DNA from: Roseibium sp. HPY-6
GTDB lineage: Bacteria; Pseudomonadota; Alphaproteobacteria; Rhizobiales; Stappiaceae
Direction: 5' to 3'
Length of the DNA stretch: 64,000 nucleotides
Assembly: GCF_040530035.1 (NCBI RefSeq)
Contig: NZ_JBEWCD010000001.1
Coordinates: 2,415,881-2,479,880 of the forward strand
Position numbers and translations under genes: made by a program. This document shows positions 26,471-33,642 of the stretch, piece by piece. A model generated the notes under the pieces. It ran no database searches and was not told the origin of the DNA. It saw nothing but the letters and a program-made list of their open reading frames with translations. Every line of letters starts with the position of its first letter. The stretch's first letter is position 1.

Positions 26471-27805
26471 ATGTACTCAGTTCTCGCCAACAGGACCTAC
26501 CGGCATCTCTTTGCAGCCCAGTTCATTGCCCTTTTCGGCACAGGGCTCATGACGGTTGCGCTGGCTTTGCTTGCCTACGACCTTGCAGGCGCAAATGCCG
26601 GGGCAGTGCTCGGAACAGCTCTTGCCATCAAGATGGTTGTTTATGTCATCTTGTCGCCGCTCGCCGGCGGCTTTGCAGCGCGACTTCCGCGCAGGTCATT
26701 TCTTGTCATTCTCGATCTGATACGGGCAGGAACCGCGATCGCACTGCCTTTCGTCGATGCAGTCTGGCAGATCTATCTTCTGATTGCGCTTCTGCAGTCT
26801 GCATCGGCCGCCTTCACTCCAACCTTCCAGGCAACAATCCCCGAAATTCTTCCTGACGAGGAGGATTACACCAACGCGTTGTCACTCTCGCGAATGGCAT
26901 ACGATCTTGAAAACCTGCTAAGCCCGGTCATTGCGGCGGTTTTGATCGGCCTGATCGGATTTCATTGGCTTTTTGCGGGCACGGTCGCAGGTTTTTTGCT
27001 TTCGGCAGCACTGATTGTCTCCGTTGCGCTTCCAACGGTCCGCAATCTCACACAGCTCTCGCCATTCAAACGCATTTCACAGGGCATGCGGATCTATCTG
27101 GGCACACCGCGCCTGAAGGGCCTCATGGCGCTCAATCTGACCGTGGCCGCCGCGGGAGCGATTGTGATTGTAAATACTGTCGTGATCGTCAAGACACTGC
27201 TTGGCGGAAGCGATGCCGACCTTGCCCTCACGATGGCCGCCTATGGCGGTGGCTCAATGGCGATGGCGCTCGCAATTCCACGCCTTCTGTCCTCGGTCAA
27301 AGACCGGAGCCTCATGCTTGGGGGTGCGATTCTCATGCCGCTGCTGCTGGTTTTGCTGTCCGCCCTGATCCAGGGGCTCAAGCCGACAGATCTCTGGTCC
27401 TATCTGTTGATGATCTGGTTCCTGATGGGCGTCGCCAACTCGGCGGTTCTTGTCCCGTCCGGACGTCTTTTGCGCAACTCGGCTCACTCTGAAGACCGTC
27501 CGATGGTTTTCGCGGCGCAATTTGCGCTCTCCCACGGCTGCTGGCTGATCACCTACCCGCTTGCGGGTTGGCTCGGGAGCGCGGCCGGTCTATCAGCAGC
27601 CGTCACTACGCTGGCGGTGCTTGCGGTCATTGGAGCGTTGGCCGCGTCGCGTCTTTGGCCATCGTCGGACACAAGCGTCCTCGTTCACGAACATCCTGAA
27701 CTTCCGGCCGACCATCCGCATCTGAGAAACGCCCACGGCAAACGCCATGCCCATGCCTATGTGATCGACAATCTCCACACCAGTTGGCCGGACGGGCGGT
27801 TCTGA
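26471..27805 (+). CDS. MFS exporter with histidine-rich C-terminal tail
   Basis: 444 residues with about twelve membrane helices (10-400). FRHLFAAQFIALFGTGLMTVALALLAYDLAG-type start and the PLAGGFAARLPRRSFLVILDLIRAG loop are typical of the MFS branch that includes NreB-like metal exporters and EntS-like proteins. After the last helix, a soluble tail of about 40 residues contains eight His (HEHPELPADHPHL, NAHGKRHAHAY), as in nickel-resistance NreB; this suggests binding or export of Ni2+ or a similar ion, but no metal regulator is adjacent. It is convergent with the SH3-protein operon. Confidence 0.85.
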   Translation: MYSVLANRTYRHLFAAQFIALFGTGLMTVALALLAYDLAGANAGAVLGTALAIKMVVYVILSPLAGGFAARLPRRSFLVILDLIRAGTAIALPFVDAVWQIYLLIALLQSASAAFTPTFQATIPEILPDEEDYTNALSLSRMAYDLENLLSPVIAAVLIGLIGFHWLFAGTVAGFLLSAALIVSVALPTVRNLTQLSPFKRISQGMRIYLGTPRLKGLMALNLTVAAAGAIVIVNTVVIVKTLLGGSDADLALTMAAYGGGSMAMALAIPRLLSSVKDRSLMLGGAILMPLLLVLLSALIQGLKPTDLWSYLLMIWFLMGVANSAVLVPSGRLLRNSAHSEDRPMVFAAQFALSHGCWLITYPLAGWLGSAAGLSAAVTTLAVLAVIGALAASRLWPSSDTSVLVHEHPELPADHPHLRNAHGKRHAHAYVIDNLHTSWPDGRF

Positions 27806-27890
27806 TGGACCTGCTCGTTTCCTTGCAAAGATGGACCAATCATAAGGTCACCGCGCATTTCTGGTGAATGCCTTAGACAGAAATAGGCGG

Positions 27891-28298
27891 CTAGCGATTC
27901 AGGATTGGATCGAGATAGATACCGGGAACAAAACCGGTCATGCCATAGTGATCGATCTGGCACCAGACACCGCCGAGCAATTCACGCTTAGCCTCCGCGC
28001 TCGCATCCTCGAATGTGAGCGGCACTATTTCGGGGGCGCAATTCAGAACTAGGATTTCGCTGGCGGACCTGGTCAGGCTGCCGACGGTCGCAGCGCTCCG
28101 GTCACCCGCAGCACGCACCACAAGCCGCATGCCCTCTGGCACGTTTCGCAGCCTGTAGGCCGGGCCCCAGATGCCGAAACCCGGCAAATCATTGACTTCC
28201 GCAGGATCATCGCTGCTGGCGCGAACTGTCTGCGAGCCTGCTCCCATCAGGAACATGCAAAGGATCACGCAGAGTGATTTCGAGGCTGGCATGGTCAT
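27891..28298 (-). CDS. Periplasmic SH3-like protein, unknown function
   Basis: A 135-residue secreted protein. A signal peptide of about 25 residues (LCVILCMFLMGAGSQTVRA) is followed by one bacterial SH3-type module: YRLRNVPEGMRLVVRAAGD, VGSLTRSASEILVLNCAPE, WCQIDHYGMTGFVPGIYLDP. The closing W.....GW/GFV...YL pattern is common to SH3b domains that bind peptidoglycan or partners. ATG 28298 is preferred because GGGAG lies 7 bases upstream. It is the last gene of the VWA/LemA operon, 21 bases after the previous gene. Confidence 0.75.
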   Translation of the reverse strand: MTMPASKSLCVILCMFLMGAGSQTVRASSDDPAEVNDLPGFGIWGPAYRLRNVPEGMRLVVRAAGDRSAATVGSLTRSASEILVLNCAPEIVPLTFEDASAEAKRELLGGVWCQIDHYGMTGFVPGIYLDPILNR

Positions 28299-28319
28299 CG
28301 GTCTTCTCCCAGGCAACAG

Positions 28320-29999
28320 TCAGCGGGCTAGCCCGGCCTGCCGGGCATCATTCAGCGCACCTGCGCAGATCTGGGCCGAAGACGGTGCCAGGGTTTCCAC
28401 GCGGTGCTTTTTCAAAATCGCGGAAAAAGCGTCGAGATCCCCCGCGAAGCCAAGACGAATTGTGACGATCATTGCATTGCCAAGTTCAAGACAAGGATCC
28501 CCGAGCTGAAGGGCCGAACCACCCGGTGTGGCCACACCACCGCCGGGTGCTGCCGTTCCCGCAGATGAAGCCTGCTGACCTGCCGGATCAAATTCCGGAA
28601 TGAAATCGGAAGGATGAATTCCGATCTCGGCCCCTCCGGCGATCATTGTCGCCGGATCTTCACCGCCGTCGCCCGGAGCGAGCGGGATCCCTTGGGCGAT
28701 CGTGATCCAGGGACGATTGTCGTTGGCAATCAGCCCGATCGCAATCAGCTCGGCCATGATGACCGCGCATTGCCGCGGCTGCGCTGACGCAACGCTGACA
28801 ACGCCCTGCGCGGCCAGAATGCGCAGCACCGCGTCGCGGTCTGTTCGCGACTGCCCTCTCAAAAGGGGGCTGATTTGGGGCTGCAGTATGATGCAGGCTT
28901 CGGCAAGCAGCCGCTCGTTCGCCGGCTGTCCGCCCGAAGCCGCGTTTGGCGTCCCGCCGGCTTGGGCAGCAGGTGCTTGCGGCGCCGGCTGCGCAGCTTG
29001 CGATGGGCCTGGATTGGGAGCCGGTACAGGAACCGCAGCGGCTTGGGAACCGGCCGCGCCTGCTCCCAGCCCGTTCTCGGCAAGCTTCCATAGTCCTTCA
29101 TCCTGGGCGATCAGGTCGAGAGCTTTCCGGCAGGCAGCCTGATCCGCTGTCGCCTCTGTGCTTTTAACACCCGAAAGAACGTAAATGCTGCGCATGTCCT
29201 GGATTTGTCTGGTGCTGGCCTGAGCATTGATGATCTTCGTGATCCGATCCAGCTCGGTGCAGGCGTTAAACCCTGGATCTGCGGGTGCCGCAGCTTGCCC
29301 CTGACTGGCGGGAGACCCGGCTCCACTTGCACCGGAGGATTGAGCCGAAGGCAAAGTTTGCGCACGCAGCGACAAGGAGATTTTCATGGAGGCAATCTGG
29401 TTCGTACCTTGAAGGACCAGTTGGGCTCTCTGCTCTCCAAGACCGGTAAACGTCACGCCGACATTCATCGGCATGCCGCCCCAGCTGCCGAAGCCACCGG
29501 ACCATGGTCCGGCATCTTGGCCTGTCAATGCAATCGGCGCATCCGTCACTTCTCTGGGCAGAGTAAGCGTCGCCGCTGTCGGTGACGATTTCCGGAGACT
29601 GACCGTGCCCGTTGCATCGACCGGCGTCGGCTGCGTGATGCCCGCCGCGGTTACGGTGCCGCTGCCGCCGGTGACTGCGTAAACGTAAGTTCCCAAATCG
29701 GCCTGCCCTGCACCGAGACCTGGTGCCTGAACCGGGCTGTTCGAAATATGGCGCATGTCGACCCAGCCATTGAGGCCAGGCAAGGCCACAACGCACATCG
29801 TGCCTTCGCATTGATTGGTCACGTTGATCCCACATGTACCAACGCCAATGCTGCCGATCACCGGACCGTTCGTCGTCGGCGCATCATAAACGCGCAGCGA
29901 ATTCCCGTTAGGCGACGACGCAACACAGGTGTCGGCAGCCGCATACCCGTGAGAAAGGCCCAAACTCATAAGGACCACAAAGACCAAGAACAACTTCAT
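28320..29999 (-). CDS. Secreted SH3-domain and Pro/Ala-rich protein
   Basis: 559 residues. Signal peptide (LFLVFVVLMSLGLSHGYAA) then an SH3b module at about 22-90 (CVASSPNGNSLRVYDAPTTNGPVIGSI...GLNGWVDMRHI). A second folded part (about 95-215) carries a repeating beta-type pattern with an LTLPREVTDAPIAL segment. Two helical repeats with conserved Cys (FNACTELDRITKIINAQ... and ACIILQPQISPLLRG..., then CLELGNAMIVTIRLGF) are separated by Pro/Ala/Gln-rich linkers. I do not recognise the overall family. ATG 29999 (after the upstream gene's stop at 30004) gives the signal peptide directly. It is co-transcribed with lemA. Confidence 0.75.
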   Translation of the reverse strand: MKLFLVFVVLMSLGLSHGYAAADTCVASSPNGNSLRVYDAPTTNGPVIGSIGVGTCGINVTNQCEGTMCVVALPGLNGWVDMRHISNSPVQAPGLGAGQADLGTYVYAVTGGSGTVTAAGITQPTPVDATGTVSLRKSSPTAATLTLPREVTDAPIALTGQDAGPWSGGFGSWGGMPMNVGVTFTGLGEQRAQLVLQGTNQIASMKISLSLRAQTLPSAQSSGASGAGSPASQGQAAAPADPGFNACTELDRITKIINAQASTRQIQDMRSIYVLSGVKSTEATADQAACRKALDLIAQDEGLWKLAENGLGAGAAGSQAAAVPVPAPNPGPSQAAQPAPQAPAAQAGGTPNAASGGQPANERLLAEACIILQPQISPLLRGQSRTDRDAVLRILAAQGVVSVASAQPRQCAVIMAELIAIGLIANDNRPWITIAQGIPLAPGDGGEDPATMIAGGAEIGIHPSDFIPEFDPAGQQASSAGTAAPGGGVATPGGSALQLGDPCLELGNAMIVTIRLGFAGDLDAFSAILKKHRVETLAPSSAQICAGALNDARQAGLAR

Positions 30000-30003
30000 G
30001 AGG

Positions 30004-30612
30004 TCAGCCTTTCTCGTTGCGTCCTGGAACTGCCATTTCCAGACCGTCAAGCGTGGGATCTTTTGAAATCGCCTTCATTTCGGCTTCGTCCAGCGTAAAC
30101 ATTTCCGAAGGCCTGAGCCCATTGATGCCGGCAACAATGTTCCAGGGTATCGAGGCTGCACGCGTATTGTAAGCCTGAACATTGCCATTATAGATGCGTC
30201 GTGCCGCCGCCACCTGATCTTCAGTTTCCTCAAGCTGCTTTTGCAGAACGACGAGGTTTTCGGTTGCCGTGATTTCGGGGTTGTCTTCGGTATAGGCAAT
30301 GAGCTGACCAAGGGCCTGAGTCAGGCCGGCCTCGGCCTTTGCGATATCAGCATGACGCTCGCTTGCCAGCGCTTCGAGCGCGGCCGCGCGCGCGGAGACG
30401 ATTTTGTCGACGATCGCCTGTTCGTGCCCGAGTGCAGTGCGGGCGGCCTGAACGAGATTGGGCACCAGAGCATGTCGGCGCTTGAGCTGAACCGTTATGC
30501 CGGACCAGGCTTCGTCAACGCGAAACTTGGCGGCCATGAGCGAGTTGTAGCAAACGACATAGGTGCCGACGACAACTGCGACCAGGAGTATCAAAGTCAA
30601 AACAACCGACAT
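30004..30612 (-). CDS. lemA: LemA family protein
   Basis: 202 residues. One N-terminal membrane helix (LTLILLVAVVVGTYVVCYNSL) is followed by a long helical LemA domain: AAKFRVDEAWSGITVQLKRRHALVPNLVQAAR is the diagnostic segment, ending with RIYNGNVQAYNTRAASIPWNIVAGI. LemA proteins are predicted to face the periplasm with the N-terminus outside; their function is not firmly known and they often pair with membrane or protease partners. ATG 30612 gives the standard N-terminus. It is 7 bases after the DUF3137-like gene and 4 bases before the SH3 protein gene. Confidence 0.93.
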   Translation of the reverse strand: MSVVLTLILLVAVVVGTYVVCYNSLMAAKFRVDEAWSGITVQLKRRHALVPNLVQAARTALGHEQAIVDKIVSARAAALEALASERHADIAKAEAGLTQALGQLIAYTEDNPEITATENLVVLQKQLEETEDQVAAARRIYNGNVQAYNTRAASIPWNIVAGINGLRPSEMFTLDEAEMKAISKDPTLDGLEMAVPGRNEKG

Positions 30613-30619
30613 ATCCGGC

Positions 30620-31558
30620 TCACTCCGCGTAGTGTTTGAATGAAACGGCAGCCTCAGAAAATCCGGCCACCGCATCCTTGACGAAGGACTGCAATATCGT
30701 GTCGTCCAGGCCCTGCAGATTTCGAAATCCGGCGAAGAAAACCGTGTCGCGGTCGATAATCACGCGCGCTGCGAACCTGTCCGCAAGATCGAGCAGAGTT
30801 GTCTGAAGCGCTGGTGTGAGTACCTGGAGCACTTCGACAGAGACCTTGTCGAGTTGCCCCTCATCGTCTCGTGCGGTGACACGGATATTAAAGGCATCGT
30901 TGAACGCGATGCTCTCGGTCTTGAGATCGCGGTCGAGAGGTCCGACCGAACTCAAGTTTTCAGGCATCAGTACAAGCCGGATGCGGGCGTCGCGATCAAG
31001 TTTGTAGGCCGCAACCATCATGACGACATTGCCTTGCGGGCCACTTCCCGCGGATTTTGTATTCTGCTTGGGACCACCGAAAAGGGCCGTCGAAGAATGA
31101 GCGCCCAGTCCAACCCAGAGCGGGCTGCCGTTTTCCGCGGTGCCCCACATTTCACTTTCGATGACCAGCGGGATGGAGCCTCCGACCCGCAGCTTGAAAA
31201 TTTCCGGAATTTGCTGCCGGATCTTTTGCATGCGCACGTCCGGAATTTTGGACCGGAACCGGAAGCCGAGATGCTGGGCAGCGCTGCGCAACCGGTTCAA
31301 CCGGTCCTTCGACGCGCCTGTGAAATGATCGATGGCAAATCCACCGCCCATGCCGATGGTCACAAGGACAAATCCAAGCGGCCGAAGGCTCTCGCTGAAG
31401 ATAGCGAGCAAAAACCCCGGCAGCGACAGCAGGAAAAACGGGACCTCAAGCTTTTTGAACGACGCCGGTAACAGGGGTTTGGTGCGTTCGAGTTGTGTTT
31501 CCGTCGCGGGCTGAATACGCGCTTCGAACGGGTCCCAGAACGTGGTCTGTGCGCTCAC
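30620..31558 (-). CDS. DUF3137-like membrane protein
   Basis: 312 residues. Two adjacent hydrophobic helices (about 42-82: VPFFLLSLPGFLLAIFSESLRPLGFVLVTIGMGGGFA) follow a basic N-terminus, and the rest is soluble, with YRL-type beta strands and a C-terminal part (QTTLLDLADRFAARVIIDRDTVFFAGF) like DUF3137 proteins found next to LemA in other bacteria. That family call is tentative. It begins with GTG at 31558, overlapping the stop of the VWA gene by GTGA, so the pair is translationally coupled. Confidence 0.7.
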   Translation of the reverse strand: MSAQTTFWDPFEARIQPATETQLERTKPLLPASFKKLEVPFFLLSLPGFLLAIFSESLRPLGFVLVTIGMGGGFAIDHFTGASKDRLNRLRSAAQHLGFRFRSKIPDVRMQKIRQQIPEIFKLRVGGSIPLVIESEMWGTAENGSPLWVGLGAHSSTALFGGPKQNTKSAGSGPQGNVVMMVAAYKLDRDARIRLVLMPENLSSVGPLDRDLKTESIAFNDAFNIRVTARDDEGQLDKVSVEVLQVLTPALQTTLLDLADRFAARVIIDRDTVFFAGFRNLQGLDDTILQSFVKDAVAGFSEAAVSFKHYAE

Positions 31559-33024
31559 GGGAACACCAGTTCAATCGTCTGGTCCGACGCAGGGGCAACT
31601 TCAACCACTTCGACGAATGGATCCCGTTTGCTTTTGTCCCACGCTTCAACACGCACGGCATATTGACCCGGCAACAGCATGATCGCGTCGCCACCCAGGC
31701 GCATCGCGACGAAATCATCGTTGTTCTCGGTCGAAGTCCCTTTGTATATGTTGATCCTGACATCGAATTTTTTGAGCTCGCTGCCGTCGCGATTGAGGGC
31801 ACGGAAAAGGACTTTCGAGGTGGGCGCGATGATTTCGGCTTGTGCGGTTTGTCCAGTCTCCACGTCGATGTCGACACTGCCGGGCGACATCTTGTCGAGG
31901 CGCGTGATGACCAGTCTTGCGCGGTATTTTCCGCTCGGGACGACCGCGACAACATTCTGCGTGTACGCCGAGAATGTCTCGCCTGTAACAGTGTTTTCAA
32001 TATCCCAGCGATAGTCGACATCGGAAAGTTGAATGTCCTGATTAGCCATGATCGCGGCAAGATCGAGTTGCCCTGCTCCCAGTACAAGGTTGACTTCAGT
32101 CATCTCCGTGTCAGTGACTGTGATCTCAGCGGATGCGGAACTGCCACGATCCGTTCGCGCGACGAGCCGGTACGCACCGGGATCGAGCCGCCCGATCAGT
32201 TGCGTGACGGCGACCAGATTGATCTCCTCACCGTTTTCCTTCACCGCGCTCCAATACACCCGGACACCATCAGCATCCGTTAGCGATGGTGCCCCCTCTT
32301 CGAGACTGACCGTTGCGGTGAGGTTCTTGGAAAGAGATATGGCGGGAGGCGCCGGCGCGGCCGTGGGAGCCGGTGCCGGCGCCAGGGCAACCGTCTGTTG
32401 AAGCGCCTTGCTGAGATCGGATGCACTCGACGCATTCAGGAACAGACCGCCCGTATTTTCCGCCAGGCAGGCAACCTGCCGGCTTTCATCCGCGCTCAGA
32501 CCGAAACCGATCACATGCGCGGTGAAATCGATGCCAAACGACTCCAGTTCCGATGCCACGGCACAAGGATCGGCTTCGCAGGTTTCGATACCATCCGTGA
32601 TCAGGATGACCGTCGCCTTGTCTTCCTGATACCGAAGCTCTCCGGCCGCCCGCCGTACCGCTTCCGTCAATGGTGTCTTGCCCTTCGGATTCAGTCCTTG
32701 AACCGACGAAATCAGCGCACCCGACCGGGTCGCAGCAGGGCCGATCGGCACGAGTGTCTCGATATCATTGCAATCGCCTTTCCGGTTGTGGCCATAGGCG
32801 ATCAGGCCGACATCCAGGTCCGGTGGCAATTGCCTGGCGACACCGGCAAGCGTTTCGCGTGCCGTGACGATCTTTGCGGTCCCGTCGATCTGCCCCCACA
32901 TCGAGCCCGAGCCGTCGAAAACGATCATCGCGCGCCCTGGCGCGGCGTCCTGTGCTTTTGAGATCGTGGCGGTGCAAGTAACTGTAAAAACGAAAATAAA
33001 AAATCTGATCCAACAAACGCGCAT
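31555..33024 (-). CDS. Secreted von Willebrand factor type A (VWA) domain protein
   Basis: 489 residues. Signal peptide (FFIFVFTVTCTATISKAQ) then a VWA domain at about 30-215. The metal-ion adhesion site is complete: DGSGS (Asp37, Ser39, Ser41), the Thr of GKTPLTEAV and the Asp of LITDGIETC. The VWA part ends before a Pro/Ala linker (LAPAPAPTAAPAPPAI), followed by three or four beta-rich domains of about 80 residues that look like Ig-type or carboxypeptidase-regulatory folds. The DGSGSMWGQ form is common in secreted VWA proteins of alphaproteobacteria. It heads the five-gene operon running leftward to 27891. ATG 33024 puts the signal peptide at the N-terminus. Confidence 0.88.
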   Translation of the reverse strand: MRVCWIRFFIFVFTVTCTATISKAQDAAPGRAMIVFDGSGSMWGQIDGTAKIVTARETLAGVARQLPPDLDVGLIAYGHNRKGDCNDIETLVPIGPAATRSGALISSVQGLNPKGKTPLTEAVRRAAGELRYQEDKATVILITDGIETCEADPCAVASELESFGIDFTAHVIGFGLSADESRQVACLAENTGGLFLNASSASDLSKALQQTVALAPAPAPTAAPAPPAISLSKNLTATVSLEEGAPSLTDADGVRVYWSAVKENGEEINLVAVTQLIGRLDPGAYRLVARTDRGSSASAEITVTDTEMTEVNLVLGAGQLDLAAIMANQDIQLSDVDYRWDIENTVTGETFSAYTQNVVAVVPSGKYRARLVITRLDKMSPGSVDIDVETGQTAQAEIIAPTSKVLFRALNRDGSELKKFDVRINIYKGTSTENNDDFVAMRLGGDAIMLLPGQYAVRVEAWDKSKRDPFVEVVEVAPASDQTIELVFP

Positions 33025-33100
33025 TATCAAACATCCTTGTGTCGTCTGCCGACCCAAGAAGAGCACGCAAGCTTATCGAAAGACAGCTGTGGATTTCATT

Positions 33101-33630
33101 AGGTCATACCCTCATAAGATAGACTGCGACGGCGCGGCAAACGGCGATGAGCTGCAAGGAAAGGCGCGAAAAGCGGGCTTTTCGCCCGGTTGAGCGTTTT
33201 GACGCAGCAGATCGAAGCCGTTTTTGCGTCCCTTCAGGATAATACCAAGCTCAAGAAATAAGAACCGATCTGACCGTGTTTGAAGGCTGTTCGGCAAGGA
33301 GCAGGTTGCAGGGCGATATGGTTTATCGTCCAAAACCTGCGACGCGGCAGAACAGCCTTCAAACGTGGCCTTCGGTGGCCTGTTCCGGCTCTCCGGACGG
33401 CGTTGCCTTGTTTGAACGGCCAACCAGGCCGTCCTGCACAAAGCGCCTTGCCGGCAAACCGGAACAGCGCCATCAGATAGGTCCTTATTTCTTGAGCTTG
33501 GTATTAGGTGATTTTGCACGGCTACTTCCTTGCGAAACTTTGAAAACCGGGCGGTAACCCGCAGTTTCGCGCCTCGTATCCGACCAAAATCATCCATACC
33601 ATCGCAGTCTATTTTATGAGGGTATGACCT
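33101..33630. mobile_element. Outer terminal-inverted-repeat element (MITE-like)
   Basis: A 530-base non-coding unit. Its ends are 29-base inverted repeats, 33101-33129 (starting AGGTCATACCCTCATAA) and 33602-33630 (ending TTATGAGGGTATGACCT), differing at one base. TA occurs at both outer junctions (33100-33101 and 33630-33631), as left by IS630/Tc1-type insertion. The sub-terminal parts are also loosely complementary (GGCGCGAAA...CGCCCGGTT in both arms). No transposase gene is present, so it would be a non-autonomous element. It lies between the VWA gene and the LuxR-hydrolase gene, ending 12 bases from the latter's stop. Confidence 0.7.
33241..33506. mobile_element. Inner nested inverted-repeat element
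   Basis: A second unit inside the first. Its ends are 33-base inverted repeats (33241-33273, starting AATACCAAGCTCAAGAAATA, and 33474-33506) with two mismatches, again bordered by TA (33240-33241, 33506-33507). Inside are two long hairpins: 33279-33363 (TTTGAAGGCTGTTC / GAACAGCCTTCAAA, with GCAGGTT / AACCTGC nested) and 33381-33467 (TGTTCCGG / CCGGAACA, with GGACGGC / GCCGTCC nested). The whole can fold as a three-armed structure. It appears to have inserted into the outer element. Confidence 0.7.
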
Positions 33631-33642
33631 AGGTTGCCACGT

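Noticed and set aside
33112..33597. A 161-codon open frame on the minus strand
   Set aside because: It lies wholly within the nested inverted-repeat elements; its sequence follows from the palindromes and matches no transposase.
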